Of a stretch of 64,000 bases of DNA, positions 9,371-16,664 are shown piece after piece. The position numbers and the translations under genes were made by a program. Source of the DNA: Sphingorhabdus profundilacus (GTDB lineage: Bacteria; Pseudomonadota; Alphaproteobacteria; Sphingomonadales; Sphingomonadaceae); the NCBI RefSeq assembly GCF_009769755.1, contig NZ_SDWJ01000002.1, forward strand, positions 1 through 64,000, read 5' to 3'. Within the stretch, counting starts at the first letter, position 1. The number at the start of each line of letters is the position of its first letter. Below the pieces are notes generated by a model. It did no database searches. It worked only from the letters and a program-made list of their open reading frames with translations, and was not told the DNA's origin.

Positions 9371-9919
9371 TCATGTCTCATCGTCCTCTTGCATAGCGCG
9401 CATCAGATGTTTCATGGCTGTGGCCATGTTCTTTTCCACCGCGCTTTTCGAAATTCCAAATTCCGCGGCTACCTCAGCATGGCTCGCACCTTCGATACGA
9501 TGCTTTCGAAAAACCTGTTGAGCCCGTTCAGGTAGTGTCCGGATAGCGCGCAACAGAATGTCCAGTTCTGACTTGGCTGCCAATGCGGCTTCTGGTGAAG
9601 GCGACGGATCGACGGCCAAGCTATTCGGTTCGGCGATCATGACATCGCTCCACGCTGCTTCGCGCCCACGCTGCCGCATGCGAGAGCGTACATAGTCGTT
9701 TGCAAGATTGAGCGTCATTTTGTGGAGATAGGCAGACGGGTTCCCGACGGGGCCTGACGGAATTTGCCCCAGTTTTATCCAAAGGTCCTGCATCAGATCT
9801 TCCGCATCGGCAGGGCTGCCCAGTCGCGCCGTTAAAAACCGCCGCAACTTTGGCTGCAGCATTTCATAATGCGACCGGAGGCCAGCGGGCTGCTCTTCTG
9901 AATCCTGATCTACGGTCAT
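9371..9919 (-). CDS. FecI-type ECF RNA polymerase sigma factor
   Basis: A 182-residue ECF sigma factor. Region 2 is recognisable around 'SPADAEDLMQDLW', followed by the region 2.4-like 'NLANDYVRSRMRQRG'. Region 4 is a helix-turn-helix around 'HAEVAAEFGISKSAVEKN'. It should be controlled by the adjacent FecR and direct transcription of the receptor gene. It lies 40 bases downstream of the methyltransferase gene on the same strand, so it could be read through from the upstream biosynthetic genes. That proximity is the main argument for linking the pathway to the receptor. Confidence 0.92.
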   Translation of the reverse strand: MTVDQDSEEQPAGLRSHYEMLQPKLRRFLTARLGSPADAEDLMQDLWIKLGQIPSGPVGNPSAYLHKMTLNLANDYVRSRMRQRGREAAWSDVMIAEPNSLAVDPSPSPEAALAAKSELDILLRAIRTLPERAQQVFRKHRIEGASHAEVAAEFGISKSAVEKNMATAMKHLMRAMQEDDET

Positions 9920-9959
9920 TTAATTCAGCGGCATAGCATGTTGTACGACATTTGCGATA

Positions 9960-10595
9960 TTATGCGTTTTCCAGCGTGGCGACGGCAATTACACCCATTA
10001 CACCCCCGGAAAGATAGACGATTTTTACATTCACCAAATCCGGCGCAAAACCGGCTTCGATCAAGACCCACCGAACATCATCTGCGTCAAACAATCTGTG
10101 CGTTCCGGCCCGGGCAATTTTCCAGTGATGCATGGTTTGGGCGCTTGTGAGATATATCGCCAGCTTGCCTTCCGGCCGCAAAACGCGCCTGATTTCGCTC
10201 AGTACCTGTCGGGTGTCGTGCCAGAAATACATTACGTTCGACGCCAGTATGCGTTCAAAGCAATCGTCCGGAAATGGCAGTGATTCAAAATCCGCGCATT
10301 GGAATCGAGAGCGACCAACTCGAACAGCCTGGCTGTTGGTACGATTTGCCTCGTCGATCATTATGGCTGATCGATCAATGCCATCGACCCGTCCCGATGC
10401 AGCCAAAGGTAGCATCAGGGCAGATGCCTGCCCCGCGCCACAGCCGAGGTCGAGGACATCATTTCCTGGCTGAATGTCCAGTGCCTCGATGGCCAACCGG
10501 GTCGGCTCGCGGTTGGCGAGCTTCATCAGCTTGCCAACCGCAAATCCGGCGAACCCTTGGGGATACGATAATTGCCGCGCAAAGGCGTGCCACAT
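9960..10595 (-). CDS. Class I SAM-dependent methyltransferase
   Basis: A 211-residue methyltransferase of the Methyltransf_11/25 type. The S-adenosylmethionine site motif VLDLGCGAGQ is at residues 47-56, an acidic motif II 'GRVDGIDRS' follows, and a post-motif 'EIRRVLRPEGKLAIYL' is present. The start was placed at the ATG ending at 10595, which begins 8 bases after the stop of the TPR gene; a longer reading would overlap that gene. It is the fifth gene of a tightly packed minus-strand set (hemolysin-family protein, ligase fusion, SDR, TPR, methyltransferase), so it probably methylates an intermediate of that pathway. The substrate is unknown. Confidence 0.82.
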   Translation of the reverse strand: MWHAFARQLSYPQGFAGFAVGKLMKLANREPTRLAIEALDIQPGNDVLDLGCGAGQASALMLPLAASGRVDGIDRSAIMIDEANRTNSQAVRVGRSRFQCADFESLPFPDDCFERILASNVMYFWHDTRQVLSEIRRVLRPEGKLAIYLTSAQTMHHWKIARAGTHRLFDADDVRWVLIEAGFAPDLVNVKIVYLSGGVMGVIAVATLENA

Positions 10596-10603
10596 ATGGT
10601 CGC

Positions 10604-11260
10604 TCAGCCGAGCTTCTCGAGCAGTGCACGAACCTCGGCACGACGGCCTGCATCCCATACCGGACGGCGAGAATCATGAGGTGCGTTGAGAGCTTTCTTC
10701 AAATAGATTTTGGCTTGGTCCTTCTTGCCCTGCTCCTTTAGAAAATCGCCATAGAAGAAATTGGAATCGAGCCCGCCCGGATCATTGGTCAATCCGGCCT
10801 TCAGAAACTGTTCCGCCTTGGCGGTATTTCCAAAGCCGATAGGGAAGCCGGGCACGCGATAATATAATACGCCAAGGCTCATCGCGAGGCCGCCCTTGCC
10901 GGCGTGTGGGTCAAGTTTGAAACCTTTGATCAGAAGGTCTCTGGCTTTGGTGGCAAAACCCAGCTTCTTCAAGGTGCTCGCGACTGCCGCCTCTTCGCTT
11001 CGGACGATGCCTTCCCACATGAGCGGGTCCGCCTGGCCGGGATATTTCGCGCTCACGGCCGCAGCTTTGGCACCCAGCGCATCAAGCGCCGCATATTGGG
11101 CACTGCTGCCTTTGACTTCATATTTAATGTGCGCCCAGCCATTATTGATAGCCATGACCTCGGCATCCATTGCAGGATTGCCGCTGGCTTGGGCGCCGCT
11201 CAATGCCAGCACGCTTGCCAATAGCATTCCGGCGATTCTCATCTTTCCAGATGTTTTCAT
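10604..11260 (-). CDS. Exported tetratricopeptide-repeat protein
   Basis: A 218-residue protein with a signal peptide ('MRIAGMLLASVLALSGAQAS') and TPR-like helical repeats in the second half (around residues 85-200, e.g. 'AKAEQFLKAGL' and 'DQAKIYLKKAL'). The start was set at the ATG ending at 11260 because AAGGAG lies six bases upstream; two in-frame ATGs further upstream lack such a site. It is embedded between the SDR and methyltransferase genes with gaps of 17 and 8 bases. It resembles proteins labelled TRAP-transporter TatT-like, but that label is uncertain. As a periplasmic TPR protein in a biosynthetic operon it may scaffold or aid export; this is inference. Confidence 0.8.
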   Translation of the reverse strand: MKTSGKMRIAGMLLASVLALSGAQASGNPAMDAEVMAINNGWAHIKYEVKGSSAQYAALDALGAKAAAVSAKYPGQADPLMWEGIVRSEEAAVASTLKKLGFATKARDLLIKGFKLDPHAGKGGLAMSLGVLYYRVPGFPIGFGNTAKAEQFLKAGLTNDPGGLDSNFFYGDFLKEQGKKDQAKIYLKKALNAPHDSRRPVWDAGRRAEVRALLEKLG

Positions 11261-11277
11261 TTCATTCTCCTTCATAT

Positions 11278-12039
11278 TCAAGCTGCGGTGAAAAAATGGC
11301 GCGCCTTTGCGGCCTGCGAAGAAATGCCCGCGTCGATGAGGCGCGGGAAAATTGCATTAAGGCGCATGAATATTCGCTCCTGGAAGCCGATAAAGACCTC
11401 CTTTTTGCGGTCGGTTATGGCAGCGACGATCCGATCCGCGACAAAATCCGGTTCGTCGGCTTTCATCTTGGTGAGTTCCATGAAGCGCACGACCGCAGGA
11501 TTGTTAAAGGCGGTCCGCGCCGCACGCGGCGCGATATAGGTGATGGCAATGCCACTGGCGAAAAGCTCGCGGCGAAGGCCTTCGCTGAGGCCTTGCAGCC
11601 CGGCTTTGGAGCTCGAATAGGACGCAAAAAACGGATACTTCACCGCGCCTAACATCGACCCGATGTTGACGATCTGGCCCGCACCTCTCGCCTGCATTTG
11701 CGGCAGTACCGCGCGGCTAAGCGCGGCAGGAGCGATCAGGTTCACCGCGTAGCCAAGCCATAGATTTTCGAAGCTTTGATGCTCGAAAGGGCCAAAATAC
11801 TGGATACCGGCGATATTGATGAGCATGTCAACGCGCTGCGTGGAAAGTGTTTCGGCGAGTTCGGTCAAGCCCTCCTTCGTAGACAGATCGGCAAGGATAG
11901 TTTCTGCACAATTCGGGCAATCCACCTGGTCGACCCCGATGAGATGAGCGCCGAGAGAAGCAAGCCGCTTAGCTACGAGCGAGCCGATGCCGCCCGCGGC
12001 GCCCGTCAGAATGACCCGCTGATCGTCAAGCCGCTTCAT
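11278..12039 (-). CDS. Short-chain dehydrogenase/reductase
   Basis: A 253-residue classical SDR. The nucleotide-binding motif TGAAGGIG is at residues 12-19, an NIAG-like motif at about 75-78, and the catalytic residues Ser128, Tyr141 and Lys145 (YSSSK) are all present. The acidic residue after strand two (Asp37 in 'GVDQVD') suggests NAD preference, by family rule. The start is the ATG ending at 12039, with GGAG upstream, overlapping the end of the ligase-fusion gene by 14 bases, which implies coupled translation. It should reduce or oxidise a pathway intermediate of the cluster it sits in. Confidence 0.88.
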   Translation of the reverse strand: MKRLDDQRVILTGAAGGIGSLVAKRLASLGAHLIGVDQVDCPNCAETILADLSTKEGLTELAETLSTQRVDMLINIAGIQYFGPFEHQSFENLWLGYAVNLIAPAALSRAVLPQMQARGAGQIVNIGSMLGAVKYPFFASYSSSKAGLQGLSEGLRRELFASGIAITYIAPRAARTAFNNPAVVRFMELTKMKADEPDFVADRIVAAITDRKKEVFIGFQERIFMRLNAIFPRLIDAGISSQAAKARHFFTAA

Positions 12040-14116
12040 CGAGATGCTCCATGGGGATTGCGGCAAACATGTCGGCAAACAGGCGAAACATGTCGCGCGC
12101 CATGTTAATAATCGCCTGTTGGTCGGTTTCGTCGTCGATGCTGTTCATCAACTCGGCAAAAAACTTCATATGCTCCTGGTCGAGCGCGCCGTGCGAGGTG
12201 AGGTAACTGAAAGCAGCATCGGGAAGACAGAGCGCTTTTTGCACCGCTGCTGCGCCACTCGTTGCCATGGCAATGCTGGTGCCTTCGAGCACATAGACCA
12301 TGCCGAAAAAGCCAGCCGGATTGCCATTTTCGATTACGCGATAGGCATGGTTCACCATCGCCGCCGTTGCCGCTGCCGGTGCGCTGTTCGCCGCCAATAA
12401 CGCGTCGCCCCCGGCAGCAGCAATATCGGACAATATCCAGTTTTCGTGCCCGGTCTCTTCTTCAATATATTCGACCAATGCATCGGCATAATCGGGCTTA
12501 TCCGCTAGCTTGGCTCGCGCCGCCGTTAGTAACGGAACGGTATGCCGTACATGGTGGTACGCCTGCGTAAGGTAAGCGATATATGTTTCGCGATCGATAC
12601 GCCCGGCAAGCCCGGCTTGCAGTTGTGGAACGGATGCCAGCAACGCCTGCGCGTCCGCTGTTTCGGCAACAAGTCGGTCGAAAAATGCCAAGATCGTGTC
12701 TCCTTTGAGATGGGTTTTGGTAATGATGTCGCGCTTGATACGGCCATTGCCGGTGAGCATTCCGTTCGCGGGCGTGAAGGGAGGTACGACCCGAAAATCC
12801 GCGATGCGGGCATATGCAGGTAGGTCAGCGTTCGCGGTTTTTATAGCGGCGTGGACATCGGCATTGACTCTCGCCGGAACGATCAGTGCGTCCAGTGCTG
12901 CTTCGCCATCTCCGTAAACCATGGCCTGTGCAATCTCAGGATGGGCAAGGAGCGCGCCTTCGACCCATTCGGGCGAAATATTGCGGCCGTGCGAGGTGAT
13001 GATAAGGTTGGATTTGCGGCCTTCGATCCAGATTAAACCATCGGCATCGATCCGCCCGATATCGCCGCTGTGGTAGGGACCAGCGTCTGCCGGAGCGCCA
13101 ATCGATCCGAGACAGACCGGACCATGAATCAGTATTTCGCCATCTTCGGCGAGTGACAATTTGTTTTGACCTAGGCTTCGCCCGACGCTCCCGCGTACCG
13201 CTTCGTGGGGGCCTTCAAGTGTGATGACGGAAGCGCATTCGGTCAGGCCGTAGCCTTGCCGTATGGGCAAACCGACATCCTCCGCCCGCGAAATGAGATC
13301 TGGAGATAGTCGCGCACCGCCTACGGCAACGAGGCTGAGTGCCGGAAAGCGCACGCCGCTCATTTCCATCGCAGTCACCAGACCGCCCAGATATTCCGGC
13401 ACGAGGATGAGCGAACTGATGCGCTGCTCACCAATAACGCGAAGCAGCTTTACAATGTCCGGGTTGAACGGGTCGGCAAATCCAGTTTCCCCCTGCGGCA
13501 ATGCGACATAAGTCCCACCGGCCAGCATCACGGCATAAAAGCCCGCGACATTCTCCAACAAAATTCCCGGCGGCAGAAGTGCTAGATGCCGCCCGGCATG
13601 GGCATCGCCGACATAGTCCACAACCGACTGTGCAACCTGCAGCAAATGCGCGGCAGAAAGGCAGATGCCTTTGGGTGTCCCTGTCGAGCCCGATGTGAAG
13701 CTGATTTTGGTAGTCCCCGGCAAAACCGGACGCGGATCGTTATTGAGAGATGCAATATGAAACGCCCCACCTTCATCTGGACGATTTGGTTCGAGGTCTG
13801 AAATAACGACGCACGCGCCTGAGGCGAGAAGCGCATGCTCGCGCTGAAGTTTAGTGAAAAAGACGGGTATTGGGATGCTTGCAATTCCTGCTTCCAGCAG
13901 CGCCATATCGGCAATCGCGGCCGCGATCCCATGGTCGAACTCCAAAGCCGCTGGCTGGCCTTGGGCGCCGAACCTTGTTGCAAAATCGTCTTTAGCGTTG
14001 AGTACTCGCTCAGCAAGTTCTGCCCATGTCAGCGTAGCTGAAGACCCACCGTCAATCGCGACCTGATCGGCCTTATGATATGCGTGGTCCAAAATGGCAT
14101 CGAGCAACGCGGTCAT
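12026..14116 (-). CDS. AMP-forming acyl ligase fused to heme-oxygenase-like (HDO/TenA-like) domain
   Basis: A 696-residue two-domain protein. Residues 1-about 470 are an adenylate-forming ligase: phosphate loop TSGSTGTPKG at 141-150, YGLTECA at 289-295, SGDIG at 350-354, GRKSN at 366-370 and the catalytic lysine region 'GNGRIKRD' near Lys461. Residues about 475-696 form an all-helical heme-oxygenase-fold domain with possible metal ligands Glu554 and His557 (ExxH), Glu611, His642, Asp646 and His649 (HxxxDxxH), the spacing seen in diiron oxidases such as UndA. The predicted role is to activate a carboxylic acid as adenylate or thioester and oxidise it. Overlaps both neighbours, so it is central to the operon. 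No carrier-protein domain was seen. Confidence 0.85.
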   Translation of the reverse strand: MTALLDAILDHAYHKADQVAIDGGSSATLTWAELAERVLNAKDDFATRFGAQGQPAALEFDHGIAAAIADMALLEAGIASIPIPVFFTKLQREHALLASGACVVISDLEPNRPDEGGAFHIASLNNDPRPVLPGTTKISFTSGSTGTPKGICLSAAHLLQVAQSVVDYVGDAHAGRHLALLPPGILLENVAGFYAVMLAGGTYVALPQGETGFADPFNPDIVKLLRVIGEQRISSLILVPEYLGGLVTAMEMSGVRFPALSLVAVGGARLSPDLISRAEDVGLPIRQGYGLTECASVITLEGPHEAVRGSVGRSLGQNKLSLAEDGEILIHGPVCLGSIGAPADAGPYHSGDIGRIDADGLIWIEGRKSNLIITSHGRNISPEWVEGALLAHPEIAQAMVYGDGEAALDALIVPARVNADVHAAIKTANADLPAYARIADFRVVPPFTPANGMLTGNGRIKRDIITKTHLKGDTILAFFDRLVAETADAQALLASVPQLQAGLAGRIDRETYIAYLTQAYHHVRHTVPLLTAARAKLADKPDYADALVEYIEEETGHENWILSDIAAAGGDALLAANSAPAAATAAMVNHAYRVIENGNPAGFFGMVYVLEGTSIAMATSGAAAVQKALCLPDAAFSYLTSHGALDQEHMKFFAELMNSIDDETDQQAIINMARDMFRLFADMFAAIPMEHLDEAA

Positions 14117-14661
14117 GCGGCGCGTCTTTCGATACGTGCGGCAAAACGCGTCAGCCGTTGCTGACCTTCGGCAATCAAACCAGCACAGATCACAGGCTCA
14201 TTTTTGTAATATTCGCCCCAATCGCTCTTGTTTCCGCACAGCCGTGCAGGATCGGCAGGGGCAATTTCAGTAAGCGGAATGCCGAGCCGGCTAAACATTG
14301 CGCGCAATGGGGCAGTCAGCACTGCAACCGCTATTTCGGCATCACTGCCGAGATCATTCGCCGTTCTGGCCCAAAGCGCGATCATCGCTAGCGCATTGCA
14401 GGATGCAAGATTTCCTATTTCGACAATGTCGCGCCGGGCAAAGCTTCGCCCGAGCATATCTTGCAAGACGCTTTCAACGGGCACATCGAGATATGCCTCG
14501 AGAAACAGCCCGCCTGCATCCGCACGACGATAACCCAGCGCGGCCTTTGTCGCCCCGCAACATTTCTGTGCCTGAAAGCCCGGATATTCAAACCTGAGAG
14601 TTGCCTGATATTCCTCCGCATATCGCCATGCAATCAACTCTTCGACACTCGTCCGATCCAT
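14113..14661 (-). CDS. Thermostable hemolysin family protein (T_hemolysin)
   Basis: A 182-residue protein resembling the thermostable hemolysin (delta-VPH) family. The segment 'DIVEIGNLASCNALAMIALW' and the N-terminal 'AWRYAEEYQATLRFEYPGF' are typical of it. The fold of this family is thought to be related to acyl/acetyltransferases, so despite the name the protein may be an acyl-transferring enzyme; this is an inference. There is no signal peptide, which argues against it being a secreted toxin. It is the first gene of the collinear set and joins the ligase fusion by an ATGA overlap. The 270 bases upstream should hold the promoter for the whole set. Confidence 0.72.
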   Translation of the reverse strand: MDRTSVEELIAWRYAEEYQATLRFEYPGFQAQKCCGATKAALGYRRADAGGLFLEAYLDVPVESVLQDMLGRSFARRDIVEIGNLASCNALAMIALWARTANDLGSDAEIAVAVLTAPLRAMFSRLGIPLTEIAPADPARLCGNKSDWGEYYKNEPVICAGLIAEGQQRLTRFAARIERRAA

Positions 14662-14933
14662 TGCCTGTCCTTTCGGTTACAAAGCTAGGACGGCGCAGAT
14701 ATTGAGTTACCTCATGTCGATGCGAGACTTTTTTTAAAACGTCGCAGAACGACCGTATTCATCTTTCGCTACACAAAAGCGAACTGTCCAGATTGTACAA
14801 CAGATTAGCAATTGCCGCCTCTCTAATGCGATGTCCGCTTTTAGTTGAGCCAATCAGCGCCGAGAATGTCTGCAACGCGCAAAGCGGACATTGCGCTTCT
14901 CCTAGTTAGGGACAAGCGGATTATGGCGGTGAT

Positions 14934-15014
14934 TCAACGCCGCTGGCCGATGAACTGAAGCAGGAAGCTGAACATGATGACGATGTCGAGATAAAGCGAC
15001 AGCGCGCCCATGGC
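14934..15014 (-). pseudogene. C-terminal remnant of a BAX1-I/YccA-family membrane protein
   Basis: Reading the minus strand, 26 codons before a TGA encode 'MGALSLYLDIVIMFSFLLQF' and the end IGQRR. This closely matches the C-terminus of the intact BAX1-I protein at the other end of the window (59596-60345), which ends MGALNLYLDFINMFQFLLSF plus MGNRD. Similarity stops abruptly near 15014, where sequence on the other strand becomes LysR-like. The rest of the gene is absent, so this is a truncated leftover from a deletion or rearrangement. Confidence 0.75.
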
Positions 15015-15363
15015 GGGCCTGAAAGGCGCGCAGGTTCTCAGCATCTCTAGGAACCACCACCTCCATCACCAGGTGGCTGCAATCTGCGCCGAACTCGGCA
15101 TGGACCCGCTGCGAGACTACGAGGGCACAAGCTTGGATAGCGTCCATCAGATGGCGAGTTCGGGGCTTGGGATTGCGGTTCTCCCACAATTTTACATCCG
15201 ATCGGATGTCGGGGGTCGTGCCGGCATCGACATACTTCAGCCTGTGGGCTGGGAATTCACGCGCAGCATGGCAGCAGCGTGGCGATCCGGTGCTGCTTAC
15301 GAGGACGTGTATCGCACGATAGCTAGGCGGATTCAGGATGAGGCCCGCGCCCAGACCAGCTGA
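15012..15363 (+). pseudogene. Headless LysR-family regulator fragment (OxyR-like ligand-binding domain)
   Basis: About 115 codons match the C-terminal half of a LysR/OxyR-like regulator: 'VLSISRNHHLHHQVAAICAE', 'DYEGTSLDSVHQMASSGLGI' and 'AVLPQFYI'. The N-terminal helix-turn-helix and the first effector subdomain are missing, since family members are about 300 residues. The fragment begins right where the BAX1-I remnant on the opposite strand ends, so one rearrangement could explain both. The ATG at the fusion point may be fortuitous. A dimer-forming fragment could be translated, but there is no clear ribosome site. Confidence 0.72.
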
Positions 15364-15388
15364 TTGGCATACCAGCCGTTAGGAACGA

Positions 15389-15440
15389 CGATAGTCTATT
15401 GCTATTGGAACCCGAATAAAATTCGATTGGCGGACTATCG
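15389..15440 (+). promoter_or_regulatory. Possible LysR/OxyR-type operator
   Basis: ATAG-N7-CTAT at 15391-15405 matches one half of the OxyR-type binding pattern. An 8-base inverted repeat CGATAGTC (15389-15396) / GACTATCG (15433-15440) spans the region. It lies 26 bases after the truncated LysR-like fragment and may be the operator once used by that regulator. The second ATAG-N7-CTAT half expected for full OxyR sites is not visible. Confidence 0.35.
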
Positions 15441-15607
15441 TTGGCAAGCCTAGATTGGCTGACGCGGGCCGGGTCCCTCTGGCGGCTGTTTTACCTCGAC
15501 AGCCGCGATGTCGTACCGCATCGGGCCAACCCAATGCACCTCATACCCCCAAGTCGGGTTGCATTGGAGTTGGTTCGATCGATCCCACCATTGACCGGAG
15601 AGATACA

Positions 15608-15787
15608 ATGACCGCGCTAAGTTATCGATTACTCATGATCCACAGCAAGCTAGACGCCGAGGTCGACTATGAGCAGAAACGGCGCTTTCCAGACTTGTTT
15701 CGTCTGTTGCGTCTAAAAAAGCTCAGACTTGTCATTAAGGATCGTATGGCTCATCTCGCGTCGGTCCGCCAAATTGGGATGGCTTAG
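15608..15787 (+). CDS. YdcH/DUF465-family small protein
   Basis: A 59-residue protein matching the DUF465/YdcH family: 'HSKLDAEVDYEQKRRFPD' followed by the basic helix 'LRLKKLRLVIKDRM'. These are small helical proteins of unknown function that are common in proteobacteria. The ATG at 15608 is preceded by GGAGAGA, which decides the start; a longer upstream reading has no family similarity. It ends three bases before the zinc-finger gene, so the two are likely co-transcribed. Confidence 0.78.
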   Translation: MTALSYRLLMIHSKLDAEVDYEQKRRFPDLFRLLRLKKLRLVIKDRMAHLASVRQIGMA

Positions 15788-15790
15788 GCC

Positions 15791-16084
15791 ATGCGAAACT
15801 CAGAATCTGTCTCCGCTATGCTCTGCCCGGTCTGCAAAACTGGCCTGACAATGTCCGAGCGCCAAGGCGTCGAGATCGACTATTGCCCGACCTGCCGCGG
15901 CGTGTGGCTCGACCGAGGAGAGCTGGACAAGGTTATCGAACGCAGCGTCGAAGCAGCGCCGTCGACCCGACGCGAAGCCGAACCACCAAGCAGGGGCTAT
16001 ATGCAGGGCGGATATGCAGATGATCACGACCGCTATCGCCATGGCAAGCGCAAAAAGTCGTTTCTGTCCGAGCTATTCGATTAA
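15791..16084 (+). CDS. Zinc-ribbon protein, zf-TFIIB family
   Basis: A 97-residue protein with a TFIIB-type zinc ribbon: 'LCPVCKTGL' followed by 'IDYCPTCRGVWLDRGELDKV', giving four cysteines in a CxxC...CxxC arrangement, then a charged tail rich in Arg, His and Lys. This matches the COG3809 group, found widely in bacteria, whose role is not established. It follows the DUF465 gene by three bases. A strong hairpin lies six bases after the stop. Confidence 0.82.
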   Translation: MRNSESVSAMLCPVCKTGLTMSERQGVEIDYCPTCRGVWLDRGELDKVIERSVEAAPSTRREAEPPSRGYMQGGYADDHDRYRHGKRKKSFLSELFD

Positions 16085-16089
16085 CGTTC

Positions 16090-16117
16090 ACCGTCGCCGA
16101 TTTTGATCGGCGACGGT
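16090..16117 (+). terminator. Perfect 12-bp hairpin after the zinc-ribbon gene
   Basis: ACCGTCGCCGAT at 16090-16101 and ATCGGCGACGGT at 16106-16117 are exact reverse complements with a TTTG loop. Its place just after the stop codon suggests a transcription terminator or RNA-stabilising hairpin, though the run of Ts after it is weak. Confidence 0.6.
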
Positions 16118-16664
16118 ATTTGCACAAGTGCGCTTCTGATCACATCGGCATCATCGCCGGCTACCTTGTGATATTTGCCTTTTGTATCATTGTCGCAGTG
16201 AGTGAAGTTGCCGCGTAAGCTATTACCATTTTTTGTTTCGTCTGCCGCGTCGCCGCTCACCCATTGAGCGCCTTTGGTTTTACATTGGAGGTATTGGCGA
16301 ATGGTTTATGTTTGGAATTACGATCAGACCAAATCACTCTTTAAATCACACCATGAGATCTGCGCCATTGGTGCTGACCGGGAACAATTCAGGTAGCATC
16401 ATGAAAAGGAATGTCATGCTCATTTTCACCCGTTAACGAAGGAAGAATTCCCGTTTCGGTCGTTTTAAAATCCTGTTTGTCGGAAACAGGAATTTGGCTG
16501 AGAGGCGAGGCATATATACGGGTTTCAAGGCGTCGAAGCACCGGCTATGTCCCTAAATTGAGAAAATTCCCGTTATTTTCCGGTTAAATCGGGAAATTTC
16601 ACCGGAGGCGCGTTAGGTCGGGACTGCGCACGCCACCATTTTCCCCTTTCGCTGTTTGCATCTG
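16118..16664. other. Gene-free stretch with short ATTCCCG/CGGGAAAT repeats
   Basis: No convincing gene was found here. The second half holds repeated ATTCCCG or CGGGAAAT elements (around 16446, 16567 and 16590) and a small exact hairpin TCCTGTTT-GTCGG-AAACAGGA at 16471-16491. Repeats of this kind are common in sphingomonad intergenic DNA and near mobile elements, from memory. The end of the region would also serve as the downstream flank of the AraC regulator gene. Confidence 0.4.

Noticed and set aside
14902..15189. Minus-strand 95-codon frame
   Set aside because: It lies over the LysR fragment and has a composition expected of a shadow reading; the BAX1-I remnant in another frame explains part of it.
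16233..16436. 67-codon frame with a hydrophobic segment
   Set aside because: It starts with TTG, lacks a ribosome site and matches no family; not supported as a gene.
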